Shown: piece after piece, positions 1-8,558 of the stretch
Layout of the letters: each line of letters starts with the position of its first letter
Position numbering within the stretch: position 1 is the first letter of the stretch
DNA from: Caldilineaceae bacterium
GTDB taxonomy: Bacteria; Chloroflexota; Anaerolineae; Caldilineales; Caldilineaceae
Length of the DNA: 64,000 nt
NCBI GenBank assembly: GCA_026645575.1
Contig: JAPKMW010000004.1
Location: forward strand, 186,001-250,000
Direction of reading: 5' to 3'
Translations under genes and position numbers: made by a program
The notes under the pieces: model-generated
The model's input: the letters and a program-made list of their open reading frames with translations, nothing else
Told to the model about the DNA's origin: nothing
Database searches by the model: none

Positions 1-153
1 GTCGAGGAGAAACTCAAGGTGGTGGAAGGCATTGGCTGGAAAGCCACCATTGCGCCGGCCGATGGCGGCGTCACCGTCACCTTCCAGGCGCACGACGAAC
101 TGTTGGATGATTTAATCCGCCGTTTTGAAGAGTGGGTGGAGCGAGGCGCCTGA
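1..153 (+). CDS. C-terminus of an unidentified protein (cut by window edge)
   Basis: An open frame runs from base 1 to a TGA at 151-153 and encodes 50 residues ending in an amphipathic helix ([16 protein letters not shown]). The start lies outside the window. The stop overlaps the ATG of the mevalonate decarboxylase gene (ATGA), so the two are probably translationally coupled and in one operon. I do not recognise the family from this tail. An isoprenoid-pathway kinase would fit the position, but nothing in the residues shows it. Confidence 0.7.
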   Translation, partial: VEEKLKVVEGIGWKATIAPADGGVTVTFQAHDELLDDLIRRFEEWVERGA

Positions 154-1142
154 TGAAAGCCACCATTCGCGCCGGCAGCAACATTGCCTTTATCAAATAT
201 TGGGGGGTGGATGACGCCACGATCAATCTACCCCAGAACAACTCGATCAGCATGACCCTGGCCGACGCCCACACGACGACCACCCTCGAATGGGTGCCGG
301 CCCGCGATTTGCCTCGCGATGAAATCAGGTTGGACGGCGTTCCTCTGGATGAACGCAAAGCCGCTCGACTGGTGCGCCATCTGGACCGGCTTCGCGCCCT
401 GGCTGCTGTCGATTATCGCGCCCGTGTGGTCAGCCAAAACAATTTCCCGATGGCGTCAGGCATTGCCAGTTCGGCCAGCGGTTTTGCCGCCCTAACCACG
501 GCGGCCTGTCATGCGCTGGGGCTGGATCTGGATGCCACCCGCCTCTCCGCCCTTGCGCGACGGGGTAGTGGCTCGGCCAGCCGGTCACTCTTTGGCGGCT
601 TTGTCGAATGGGAACGGGGTTACGATGACGCCAGCAGCGTCGCCCGTCAACTACACCCTGCCGACCACTGGGATCTTTATGATGTCGTGGCGGTCGTCAG
701 CGGCGCCGAAAAGGCGGTGAGCAGTGAGCAGGGGCATCAACTGGCCGGCAACAGTCCGCTGAACCGAGGGCGCGTCGCTGGTTTAGATCAGGCCCTGACT
801 GAAGTACGTACCGCCCTGGCTGACCGGGATTTACAGCGCTTAGGCCCCGCCATCGAACAGGACGCCCTTGCCATGCACGCCGTGATGATGACCAGCACTC
901 CCAGCCTGCTCTACTGGCAACCCGGCACGCTAGAGATCATCCATGCTATCCGTCACTGGCGTGAGCAAGAGGGTCTCGCTGCCTACTTCACCATTGACGC
1001 TGGCCCGAACATTCATGTCATCTGCGAAGCCGCCACCGCACCAACCGTCCAACGCCGCCTGCAAACCTTGCCCAGCGTTCAACAGATCATTGTCAGCCGC
1101 CCTGGCCCGGCGCCGGTGGTGTTGAACGAGCATCTGTTTTGA
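153..1142 (+). CDS. Mevalonate-pathway decarboxylase (diphosphomevalonate or phosphomevalonate decarboxylase)
   Basis: A 329-residue GHMP-fold enzyme, the usual length for the family, which makes isopentenyl (di)phosphate from (di)phosphomevalonate in the cytosol. Visible marks are NIAFIKYWG near the N-terminus, [11 protein letters not shown], the glycine/serine phosphate loop [26 protein letters not shown], and DAGPN near residue 290 holding the catalytic Asp. In classical enzymes the KYWG motif is followed by Lys; here it is followed by Val-Asp-Asp. Roseiflexus, another member of this phylum, is known to have a decarboxylase acting on phosphomevalonate, followed by isopentenyl phosphate kinase, so substrate is open. 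The ATG at 153 overlaps the upstream stop and follows a GGAG, which beats the upstream in-frame ATG at 132. Confidence 0.9.
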   Translation: MKATIRAGSNIAFIKYWGVDDATINLPQNNSISMTLADAHTTTTLEWVPARDLPRDEIRLDGVPLDERKAARLVRHLDRLRALAAVDYRARVVSQNNFPMASGIASSASGFAALTTAACHALGLDLDATRLSALARRGSGSASRSLFGGFVEWERGYDDASSVARQLHPADHWDLYDVVAVVSGAEKAVSSEQGHQLAGNSPLNRGRVAGLDQALTEVRTALADRDLQRLGPAIEQDALAMHAVMMTSTPSLLYWQPGTLEIIHAIRHWREQEGLAAYFTIDAGPNIHVICEAATAPTVQRRLQTLPSVQQIIVSRPGPAPVVLNEHLF

Positions 1143-1199
1143 CAGGGTGAAGGGGTGACAAACAGATGCACTCACGCATCGTGACCGGAAAAGAGGATT

Positions 1200-2897
1200 A
1201 TGACCAATCTTCGGAGCGCGCGGAGCGGCGGCCAGCAGAATCTACCTGGCTTTCGCACGCCAAGACCGCATCAACGGACAGCCCAACCCGCGTTGATCAC
1301 GCAACCGCAAACCTACCACGACTTGCAACAGGGCGTTGACACGATCATGGCGGCGATCCGGCCCACCTTAGGCCCGTCGCCGCGACTGGTCGCCCTGGCC
1401 CGTGCCAGCCCTCACGAAGCGCCGGAGATCCTCGATGATGGGGCGATCATTGCCCGGCGGATCATCCAGATCACGCCCCGTGGCGCTGATGTAGGGGCGA
1501 TGCTTCTGCGCCATGCCCTCTGGCGGATGCACGAGGAAGTCGGTGACGGCGCGACGACGATGGCGGTGCTCTATCAAGCCATCCTGAGCGAAGGCGTGCG
1601 AGCGATCACGCAGGGTGGTTGCAACGCGATGTTGTTGCGCGCCGGTTTGGAAAAGGGATTGAGCGCAATACAGGAAAGCTTGCAACAAGCCGCCCACCCT
1701 TTAGTTGGTAAAGCCGCCATTGCCCGTTTTGCCTGTGGATTAGTGCAAGGGAACTGCGCGCTGGCCGAGATGTTAGGCGAACTTTTCGATATTGTGGGCG
1801 CTGAGGGGTTGGTCGTAGTGGAAAAGGGTAATCGCCTGGGGTTGGAACGGGAATATATTGAAGGAACGTATTGGCATCTCAGCGGCTGGTTTTCGCGTCA
1901 CTTTGTTACCGATGCCACCCGCCAACAGACGACCTTTGAAGATGCGGCCCTTTTAATCAGCAACCTTGCCATTACCGAGCCAGAGCAACTCATTCCGGTG
2001 CTGGAACAATGCGCCAAGGCTGGGGTGCGCAAGTTGGTGATTACCGCCAAAGCTATCTCTGATCGCACAGTCGGTCTGCTGGTGCAAAATAACCAGGCCA
2101 AGACGGTCAGCACGCTGGTTGTGCGCACGCCACGGGTACAGGAAGCCGATCAAGTGGCGGCAATGGAAGATATGGCGGCGTTGACGGGCGGTCGTGTCTT
2201 TTATGCCGCGGCTAATCCTGATTTTCGCGCTTTTCAGCTTGCCGATTTGGGGTATGCTCGCCGCGCCTGGGCGACACAAAGTTTGTTTGGTCTCTTTGGC
2301 GGCAAAGGTGACCCGCGCCAGGTGCGTCAACACATCCGCCACTTGCGCGGTCAATTGAAAACCGCGGCAAGTGAGCATGAAGAACAGATGCTCCGTGAAC
2401 GGCTGGGGCGCATGACCGGCGGCACCGCCATCCTGCGCGTGGCTGATGCCACCGATACCGGCAGCGCGGCGCTCAAAACATTGGCGTTGCGGGCCGTTAC
2501 AACGTTGCGCCATGCCCTCAACGGTGGCGTTGTGGCGGGGGGTGGGGTGGCATTGCTTCAGACGCAGCAAGCACTGGCGCACCTATCAACCGCCAACATG
2601 GACGAAGCAACTGCCTATAACATTTTGCAGCGTGCTTTGGAAGAACCCTTGCGTGTTCTTGCCCAGAATGCCGGTTATTACCCTGCGACGATTGTTGAAC
2701 AGGTGAAAGCCGCTGCCCCTGGCTGCGGTTTTGATGCCCGCAGCGGACAAGTGGTCAATATGGCGCAAAGCGGCATTCAAGACGCGCTCTTGATTTTGCA
2801 AAAGGCACTGGCTGTTGCTGTCAGTGGCGCCACACAAGCGTTGACGACAGATGCGATTGTCCATCACCGTAAACCGCAAGAGTGCATTGCGCCGTAA
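1200..2897 (+). CDS. Divergent GroEL-like chaperonin paralogue, ATPase site incomplete
   Basis: A 565-residue protein with GroEL layout over its whole length. The equatorial part has LGPSPRLV (for GroEL LGPKGRNV), DDG at 79-81 and GDGATT at 115-120, matching GroEL Asp52 and Asp87. The apical domain starts near GAEGLVVVEKG (200-210). The C-terminal equatorial part has RLGRMTGGTAILRV and GGVVAGGG (442-449). Aligning by that last motif puts Arg431 where GroEL has Asp398, the residue needed for ATP hydrolysis. About 40 extra residues precede the domain and the GGM-type tail is missing. A canonical groEL is probably elsewhere in the genome. The start has a GAGG two bases before the ATG; the next gene begins 35 bases after the stop. 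Confidence 0.85.
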   Translation: MTNLRSARSGGQQNLPGFRTPRPHQRTAQPALITQPQTYHDLQQGVDTIMAAIRPTLGPSPRLVALARASPHEAPEILDDGAIIARRIIQITPRGADVGAMLLRHALWRMHEEVGDGATTMAVLYQAILSEGVRAITQGGCNAMLLRAGLEKGLSAIQESLQQAAHPLVGKAAIARFACGLVQGNCALAEMLGELFDIVGAEGLVVVEKGNRLGLEREYIEGTYWHLSGWFSRHFVTDATRQQTTFEDAALLISNLAITEPEQLIPVLEQCAKAGVRKLVITAKAISDRTVGLLVQNNQAKTVSTLVVRTPRVQEADQVAAMEDMAALTGGRVFYAAANPDFRAFQLADLGYARRAWATQSLFGLFGGKGDPRQVRQHIRHLRGQLKTAASEHEEQMLRERLGRMTGGTAILRVADATDTGSAALKTLALRAVTTLRHALNGGVVAGGGVALLQTQQALAHLSTANMDEATAYNILQRALEEPLRVLAQNAGYYPATIVEQVKAAAPGCGFDARSGQVVNMAQSGIQDALLILQKALAVAVSGATQALTTDAIVHHRKPQECIAP

Positions 2898-2932
2898 CTA
2901 TCCCTTGCCCGGTGGAGAAATAGAAAACGCCA

Positions 2933-3895
2933 ATGAACGATCTTCAATTTGGCAACACGCCCTCCAGTTCCTCGTTCAGCAGCGATGACCCGTCGCTTGG
3001 TACAGTGTCGGCACTGACGATTGGGCAACGGGCAGGGCAAACCACAGTGTTTGTCGGCACGCGTACTGGAGTATACACGGCTCCGGGTAGCCAAGCTCCG
3101 CAGGTCGCTTGGCAAAGGTTGCCTCAGGCGCCCACCGAAATCCTGGCCTTGGCCGTCTCGCCGACCTACGCCGAGGACGCCACCATTCTGGCCGGAACCG
3201 GACATGGATTGTTTCTATCACACAATGGGGGCGCACAGTGGCTGGCCTTGCGTACCCCTATGCCCAATTCTGTAATTCTCTGCCTCTGTTTCTCACCCAA
3301 CTACAAGGCCGACGGAATTATCCTTGCCGGCACGCTAGAAGACGGCATTTACTATAGCGACAATCGCGGCGAACAGTGGTCGTATCGCGGCTTTGGATTG
3401 CTCGATGCGGCAGTCTATGCACTGGCAATTTCCCCCAATTTTGCCCAGGACGAACTGCTCTTTGCTGGCACGGAAACCGCCCTCTATTACAGCTATAACG
3501 GCGCACGAGCCTGGAAGCAACTCGATTTTCCTGAGGATGCCGCACCCATCCTCAGCCTGGCGTTATCACCTCAATTTGCAAAAGACCAAACGATCTATGC
3601 TGGCACAGAACAGCATGGTCTCTACCGGTCGCCCGATCTGGGCAACAGCTGGCAGCGCCTCGATCTACCTGCTACTTGTGTCAACGCCCTGGCGGTCGCG
3701 CCGGCGGATGGGCGTTTGTTCGCGGCGACAAATGGCGGTCTTTATGGCGCTGATCGTAGCGGGACGGACTGGCGTTGCTTGCTTGACCAACCTGATGCCT
3801 TTAGCCTCGCCGTGAACGATGACCGCCTGCTTGTTGGGCTGATCGAGCAGGGGGTATGGCTGAGCAGAGATGAGATCAACTGGCATCTTTTTTAG
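2933..3895 (+). CDS. BNR/YCF48-like beta-propeller protein
   Basis: A 320-residue protein built of at least five repeats of about 45 residues with the pattern LA(V/I)SPxxxxDxxxxAGTxxGLYxSxxxGxxW. The repeat starts fall near residues 70, 115, 160, 205 and 250. This is the asparagine/aspartate-box propeller seen in BNR, sortilin and photosystem-assembly (YCF48) proteins, and such SPxFAxDxTIxAGT repeats are common in Chloroflexota. There is no signal peptide, so it probably acts inside the cell. It lies 35 bases behind the GroEL-like gene, suggesting one transcript and possibly a chaperonin-client or scaffold relation. No catalytic residues are apparent. Confidence 0.85.
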   Translation: MNDLQFGNTPSSSSFSSDDPSLGTVSALTIGQRAGQTTVFVGTRTGVYTAPGSQAPQVAWQRLPQAPTEILALAVSPTYAEDATILAGTGHGLFLSHNGGAQWLALRTPMPNSVILCLCFSPNYKADGIILAGTLEDGIYYSDNRGEQWSYRGFGLLDAAVYALAISPNFAQDELLFAGTETALYYSYNGARAWKQLDFPEDAAPILSLALSPQFAKDQTIYAGTEQHGLYRSPDLGNSWQRLDLPATCVNALAVAPADGRLFAATNGGLYGADRSGTDWRCLLDQPDAFSLAVNDDRLLVGLIEQGVWLSRDEINWHLF

Positions 3896-4228
3896 GGCTT
3901 GGCCCATTCGTCGCCTGGTCGTATTGTCTGTTCGTCGATGACAACTCGACTAAGCGTTGCTGACTACGGCCAATTGTTGGGGGACTAAATTTTCTTTTTC
4001 AAAAGGTAACTACTCAGCCCGCTCCTAGCCGGTCCGTGACCGGCGATGGGACACCGGTCGCCGGGAACCCCGCGGGGGTGCGGCTAGCGCTGAGTAGTTA
4101 CTTCAAAAGATAGTTCAGTAAACAAACTTCCTCGTTACTCTGTAAAACTACGAAAACTACCGCCGGCATGGTATCATATAGCGCATTTGTCGAAATAGTT
4201 TTGGCTAGGTAAGGGGCAATTACGAGGA
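3896..4228. other. Intergenic gap, 333 bp
   Basis: No gene is visible. The middle (4006-4101) holds a large inverted repeat listed separately. The right part, about 4100-4200, is AT-rich and should contain the promoter of the carbonic anhydrase gene; TATCAT near 4174 could be a -10 box but I see no good -35. An open frame on the minus strand reaching into this gap is antisense to the carbonic anhydrase and not credible. Confidence 0.6.
4006..4101. repeat. Long inverted repeat, family with GTCCGTGAC core
   Basis: The outer arms are a perfect 12 bp pair, GTAACTACTCAG at 4006-4017 and CTGAGTAGTTAC at 4090-4101. Inside are the palindromic CCGGTCCGTGACCGG and CACCGGTCGCCGG. The same 12-mer CTGAGTAGTTAC closes another hairpin at 47646-47657, which ties the two together as copies of one element. 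Confidence 0.85.
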
Positions 4229-4861
4229 ATGATCGTAGCACAAGAAGCATTAGCGCGCCTACAAGCAGGAAATCAACGCTTTGTCGCCGGCGTGCGCGAT
4301 GTCCATACATTGATGAGTCAGTTACGGCGGGGGGAGTTGGTGGCCGGCCAAACACCCTTTGCCATTGTTCTCGGTTGCTCCGATTCGCGCGTGCCGGCGG
4401 AGTTGGTCTTTGACCAGGGGGTGGGCGACTTGTTTGTGATCCGTGTTGCCGGCAATATTGTAGCGCCATCGCAAATTGGTAGTATCGAATTCGCGGCCGA
4501 ACGTTTTGGCACGCGGTTGGTGGTGGTGTTGGGCCATTCGCTCTGTGGCGCGGTGCAGGCGACGCTGGAAGAGTTGGAGCGACCAACGGAGATGCGCTCA
4601 CCCAATCTACGCTCGATTGTGGACCGCATCCGACCCGCCGTCGAAACCTTGTTGGAGACGAATCTGCGCTACGACCGTACCGCCTTAATCCGCCACGCCG
4701 TGCGCGCCAACATTCGTGCTTCGGTCAACCAGCTACGCCACGGTTCGCAAATTCTCGAACAACTGATCCAACATGACGGGCTGCTGGTGGTGGGCGCCGA
4801 GTATTCGCTGGAAACCGGCGTTGTCGACTTCTTTGATGGTCTGCCAAGGGCCAGCGGGTAG
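4229..4861 (+). CDS. Beta-class carbonic anhydrase
   Basis: A 210-residue cytoplasmic enzyme interconverting CO2 and bicarbonate with zinc. The zinc site is complete: CSDSRVP gives Cys50, with the Asp52-Arg54 dyad, and HSLCGA gives His103 and Cys106. The length is normal for the prokaryotic plant-type beta class and there is no signal peptide. It sits alone, flanked by hairpin-bearing gaps, so it is probably its own transcription unit. The ATG at 4229 has GAGG very close upstream; AAGGGG at 4211 is somewhat far, so the ribosome site is not ideal, but no other start keeps the N-terminal helix. Confidence 0.95.
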   Translation: MIVAQEALARLQAGNQRFVAGVRDVHTLMSQLRRGELVAGQTPFAIVLGCSDSRVPAELVFDQGVGDLFVIRVAGNIVAPSQIGSIEFAAERFGTRLVVVLGHSLCGAVQATLEELERPTEMRSPNLRSIVDRIRPAVETLLETNLRYDRTALIRHAVRANIRASVNQLRHGSQILEQLIQHDGLLVVGAEYSLETGVVDFFDGLPRASG

Positions 4862-4921
4862 CCCTCCCAGTGGAAAGTCATAGAAGTTGGCTCATTAGGA
4901 ATTCAGGGAGTTGACACGTAA

Positions 4922-4980
4922 ATCTTCCCGGAAGGTCGGCCTCCTTGACCGGACGATCCTGTCAAACCTTCCGGGAAGAT
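4922..4980. repeat. Inverted repeat after carbonic anhydrase gene
   Basis: Perfect 15 bp arms ATCTTCCCGGAAGGT (4922-4936) and ACCTTCCGGGAAGAT (4966-4980) with a 29-base loop. It lies 60 bases after the carbonic anhydrase stop and could form a strong transcript-end hairpin, though no T-tract follows. Confidence 0.85.
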
Positions 4981-5016
4981 GGTTGGCAAGCCCCTGTGTT
5001 CCAGGTGAGCCTAGAA

Positions 5017-5083
5017 GTTAACACGGATAGGAAAGAACACAGATATTTTAGTAAAATCCGTGTTCCTTCCTATCCGTGTTAAC
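5017..5083. repeat. Inverted repeat before the GH42-like gene
   Basis: Perfect 17 bp arms GTTAACACGGATAGGAA (5017-5033) and TTCCTATCCGTGTTAAC (5067-5083), with further pairing inside (GAACAC with GTGTTC). It covers the region where an upstream in-frame start of the next gene would lie, which argues for the later start at 5147. Confidence 0.85.
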
Positions 5084-5146
5084 GAAAAGGTTTACCAATG
5101 GTCCACAAAATTGCCCCATTTGATATGCAGAAAAGGTAGGTATCCG

Positions 5147-7393
5147 ATGAAAGCAACCGTTCAACGCCACAATGGTGTGCCGACCCTCTTCTTAAATGAT
5201 CAGCCAGTCTTTGCCAATTGTCATCTGATCGGCGGCCTAGACCCCAACGCCATTGAGGTAATTCAGGAAAGTGTACGGGCCTTTGCCCGCAACAACATCC
5301 ATATCTATTCGATTGACAGCGTCGGTTCCGAATGGACGACACCCCGTTCCGGCGACAGCTACACCTTTGACTTTAGCGAAACGGCCCCGCGCTTGCAGGC
5401 CATTGTGGACGCCGACCCGGACGCACTCTTTCTCTTGCGCATGGGTTTTGAGACCTACTATTTTGACTGGTGGCGGCAAGCATACCCCGATGAAGTGGAG
5501 GTGTTGACCGACGGGCCATCTACTTCCGCCTCCTATGCGTCACTGGCCTGGCAGAAGCAGGTCAAGGATCTGTTGCGGGGGTACATTGCCCACTTGAAAG
5601 AGGCAGGCTTGTATGATCGGGTGATCGCCTACCAAGTGGCGACCGGCACTTGTGGCGAGTGGATCAAATCTTGGTCGTCCATGGACCCGGCCTGTGGCGA
5701 CTTTAGCGCGCCCATGCAGCGCTCCTTCCAGCAGTGGCTACGCCGCCGTTATGCTGATGATGTAGCTGCCCTGCGTGCTGCTTGGGCGGATGCAACCGTC
5801 ACCTTTGAGAGTGCAACGGTCCCGACCACTCCTGAGCAGATGCAGACCACTCATTGCTTTTTCCGTGATCCCCGGCGCGAACAGCAGGTGATCGACTTTT
5901 ATGATTGCTACGCCGAGGTGACAGCGGACGCCATGATTGGCTTCTGCGAGGTCGTCAAGCAGGAGACGGGCGGCGAGAAACTGGCCGGCGCCTTCTTCGG
6001 CTACATCATGGAGATTTCGTGGAACAATAGCTTCTTCAACAACAACTACGGTGATCTGGCGGCCAGCGAGGTCTCGACCACCCAGCGCAGCGGTCATCTC
6101 GGTTTATGGAAAGCATTGCGCTCACCTCACGTGGACTTTTTTGTCAGCCCCTACACCTATGCCTTCCGCGGCGTCGGCGGCGACGGCTTGCCCATGCAGC
6201 CGACTGAATCGCTGCGCCTGCACAACAAGCTCTACTTCTTTGAAGAAGACACCTTGATGCATAACAACTTCGATCCCGGCGGGCGGATGCACCCGGTGGA
6301 GAATTCGATTGCCATCTATCAGCGCAACTTTGCCCAGTGCGTCACGCATGGGCTGGGCATTACCTGGCTGGAGAACAATATTTTTGTCGAAAGCCCGCTG
6401 ATCATCGACGAGGCGCGCCAGTGGTATAAGCGTTTTGATGATCTGGGCCACTGGGCGTGCACCCTGGATCGCACCCCCAGCGCCGAAGTGGCGGTCTTTC
6501 TGGATGACGAATCCTTCTACTATGAAGCCAATCGCAATAATATCGACATCCCGCTCATCTGGCACCAGCGCGTCATCAGCCTGAACCGCTTTGGCGCGCC
6601 CCATGATCTCTATTTGCTCAATGATCTGCTGGAAGGGTCGCTGCCGGAGTATAAGCTCTATGTCTTTCTCAACCCATTCCATTTGAACGAGCGGCGGCGC
6701 AAGGCGTTGAAAGAGATTGTTTGCCGGGATAACAAAGTGGCGCTCTGGCTCTACGCCGCTGGTTACATCAACGCGGACGACGCGGACGCGCCAATCCACA
6801 CCAACCACATGACCGACCTGACCGGCTTCCGCTTTGGCGAGGGGCGCAGTTATTACGGCCCGTTTATGCACCTCACGAACTTCAACCACCCCATCATGCA
6901 AGGCTTATCACAAGAACTCTTCTGGGGAACGACGCGCGCCATTGCCCCCAATTTCCATCTGGAAGATCCCGACGCCACCACTTTAGGCGAAATTGTCTAC
7001 ACACTCGGTCGTTGCCGCCCTGGCTTTGGCGTCAAGAGTTTTCACACGGCTGACCCCAAGGCGGCCTGGCATTCGGTTTACTGTGCAACGCCCAACATCC
7101 CGGCGCCGGTGCTGCGGGGGATTGCGCGCTTTGCCGGCGTTCACCTCTACAACGAGTTGGGGGATGTATTGTATGCTACGCCTGATCTGCTAGCTGTCCA
7201 CACGGTGGCCGGTGGGCCGCGTACTTTCGAGTTACCACGCCGGGCAGAGGTGGTTTATGATCTCTACCATGATTGTATGCTAGCGCGCAACGCCAGTCAC
7301 TTTGAGGTGAAGTTACCGCCGGCTTCGACAGCGCTCTATTACACGGGTACAGCAGACAGGTTGCAAACGTTGCCACCGAAGAATTGGCGCTAA
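5147..7393 (+). CDS. GH42/GH-A-type glycoside hydrolase (beta-galactosidase-like)
   Basis: A 748-residue protein from the ATG at 5147, chosen because AGGTAGG lies 6-12 bases upstream while the longer frame from 5060 would translate a hairpin. The first 400 residues read as a TIM barrel of the GH42/DUF4434-like type, with GTCGEWIKSW near residue 165 a candidate acid/base Glu. A beta-galactosidase trimerisation-like Rossmann part follows (VAVFLDD, LYVFLNPFHLNERRR) and then a small beta domain. There is no signal peptide, so it would act on imported oligosaccharides. The neighbours (sugar oxidoreductase, GH172) support a carbohydrate-degradation locus. The substrate cannot be read from the sequence. 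Confidence 0.75.
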   Translation: MKATVQRHNGVPTLFLNDQPVFANCHLIGGLDPNAIEVIQESVRAFARNNIHIYSIDSVGSEWTTPRSGDSYTFDFSETAPRLQAIVDADPDALFLLRMGFETYYFDWWRQAYPDEVEVLTDGPSTSASYASLAWQKQVKDLLRGYIAHLKEAGLYDRVIAYQVATGTCGEWIKSWSSMDPACGDFSAPMQRSFQQWLRRRYADDVAALRAAWADATVTFESATVPTTPEQMQTTHCFFRDPRREQQVIDFYDCYAEVTADAMIGFCEVVKQETGGEKLAGAFFGYIMEISWNNSFFNNNYGDLAASEVSTTQRSGHLGLWKALRSPHVDFFVSPYTYAFRGVGGDGLPMQPTESLRLHNKLYFFEEDTLMHNNFDPGGRMHPVENSIAIYQRNFAQCVTHGLGITWLENNIFVESPLIIDEARQWYKRFDDLGHWACTLDRTPSAEVAVFLDDESFYYEANRNNIDIPLIWHQRVISLNRFGAPHDLYLLNDLLEGSLPEYKLYVFLNPFHLNERRRKALKEIVCRDNKVALWLYAAGYINADDADAPIHTNHMTDLTGFRFGEGRSYYGPFMHLTNFNHPIMQGLSQELFWGTTRAIAPNFHLEDPDATTLGEIVYTLGRCRPGFGVKSFHTADPKAAWHSVYCATPNIPAPVLRGIARFAGVHLYNELGDVLYATPDLLAVHTVAGGPRTFELPRRAEVVYDLYHDCMLARNASHFEVKLPPASTALYYTGTADRLQTLPPKNWR

Positions 7394-7453
7394 CGATAAG
7401 ATTACCCGACGTAGCGTTCTGGGACGGGGCCACAGGCGTGCCGGCGCACGGAA

Positions 7454-7529
7454 TAGGGGCGCGGATTCAGGTGACGCAGATCGTTTCCCTAGCCTACACC
7501 AATCCGCGCCACCTGAATCCGCGCCCCTA
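7454..7529. repeat. Inverted repeat, GTAGGGGCG family
   Basis: Perfect 20 bp arms TAGGGGCGCGGATTCAGGTG (7454-7473) and its complement (7510-7529), whose last bases overlap the 3' end of the oppositely oriented oxidoreductase gene. It lies between two convergent genes and may end both transcripts. It shares the TAGGGGCG end with hairpins at 9702, 16055 and 58351. Confidence 0.85.
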
Positions 7530-8540
7530 CCCATCTTGCATAAACGCGGCCACATCCATGATCTGCCCACCCTGACGAGCCGAAGCCCAACCGGCTAACA
7601 CCGGTGCTAACGAATAGAGACCATCATGGTAATCGCTCAGTAATAGGCTGGGATCCTTCTGGCGTACGGCTTCGATAAAGCAGCGGCTCTGTTCAAACCA
7701 GGGGTCGAAAGAGTCGGCGGTATAAAGCGTTTCGCCGTTGGCTTCCAGCCGTTCATAGCCGTGAAGGGCCAGGTAGCCGCCTTCGTAGAAGAGGGTGAAC
7801 CACGGCTCGTTGGGCGGGCGCACAGATGTTGTGCTGAGAAACGTCATGGTCATGGGCGCACCGTTGCTCAACCGGTAATGAAACGAGTAAGAAAGTGGCA
7901 AGGCATAGGCCGCCGACTGTTGATAGAAGGCTTGCGCCTGGTTGACCTCCAACCCTGTCATAAAGCGGACATAGTCGGTGGCATGAACGCCCCAATCCAA
8001 GGCCGCCCCGCCCGATTTATCCAGATCCGACCACCAACTGCCCCGCCAATCGACGCTAGCGGCGGGGAGATCGCCAATGCTGAGAAAGCGCACATGGGTA
8101 ATGCGCTTGTCGGCCAGCCATTGGCGCGCCTGTTGGAAGAGCGGTCGGTAGCGTTCGCGGAAGCCTACGGTGCTGATCACCCCGCATTGTTGAATGGCGT
8201 CGTCAATGCGCCGGGCCAGCGCCATCTGCAAGGCTTGCGGCTTTTCGCTAAAGAGATGAATGCCCCGCTCAACGGCGGCGATCTCCACATCGCTGCGCAC
8301 ATAGGCCGGCACAATCGAATAAAGTGCGTCGATGGGTTCTGCTGCCAGCATGGCATGGGCGTCGGTATAGCGCGCTTGAATGCTGAATGCCTCGCCCGTG
8401 GCCTGGACAACTTGCGAGTCAGCATCACAGAGCGCAACCACTTCTACCCCTGGCAACTTGCGTAAGTTGGGCAGATGGGTTTGATTGGCAAAGCGGCCAC
8501 AACCGTAGATGGCGACGCGGACAGGTGACAAAGGGTGCAT
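7527..8540 (-). CDS. Gfo/Idh/MocA family oxidoreductase
   Basis: A 337-residue NAD(P)-dependent sugar or inositol dehydrogenase-like enzyme. The Rossmann start is VAIYGCGRFANQTHLP, the conserved EKP is in LFSEKPQA near residue 100 (its Lys is catalytic in the family), and DWGVHATDYVRFM near 180 carries the family His and Asp. There is no signal peptide. The start has GGAGAAC upstream. It is followed on the same strand by nothing and preceded 18 bases away by the GH172 gene, so the two are an operon, probably working on sugars released by the hydrolases. Confidence 0.88.
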   Translation of the reverse strand: MHPLSPVRVAIYGCGRFANQTHLPNLRKLPGVEVVALCDADSQVVQATGEAFSIQARYTDAHAMLAAEPIDALYSIVPAYVRSDVEIAAVERGIHLFSEKPQALQMALARRIDDAIQQCGVISTVGFRERYRPLFQQARQWLADKRITHVRFLSIGDLPAASVDWRGSWWSDLDKSGGAALDWGVHATDYVRFMTGLEVNQAQAFYQQSAAYALPLSYSFHYRLSNGAPMTMTFLSTTSVRPPNEPWFTLFYEGGYLALHGYERLEANGETLYTADSFDPWFEQSRCFIEAVRQKDPSLLLSDYHDGLYSLAPVLAGWASARQGGQIMDVAAFMQDG

Positions 8541-8558
8541 GAAATGTTCTCCTCTAGT

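Noticed and set aside
4098..4601. Minus-strand frame across the carbonic anhydrase
   Set aside because: Antisense to a gene with a full zinc site, without known motifs.
6122..6901. Minus-strand open frame of 259 codons
   Set aside because: Antisense to the GH42-like gene; no ribosome site or domain.
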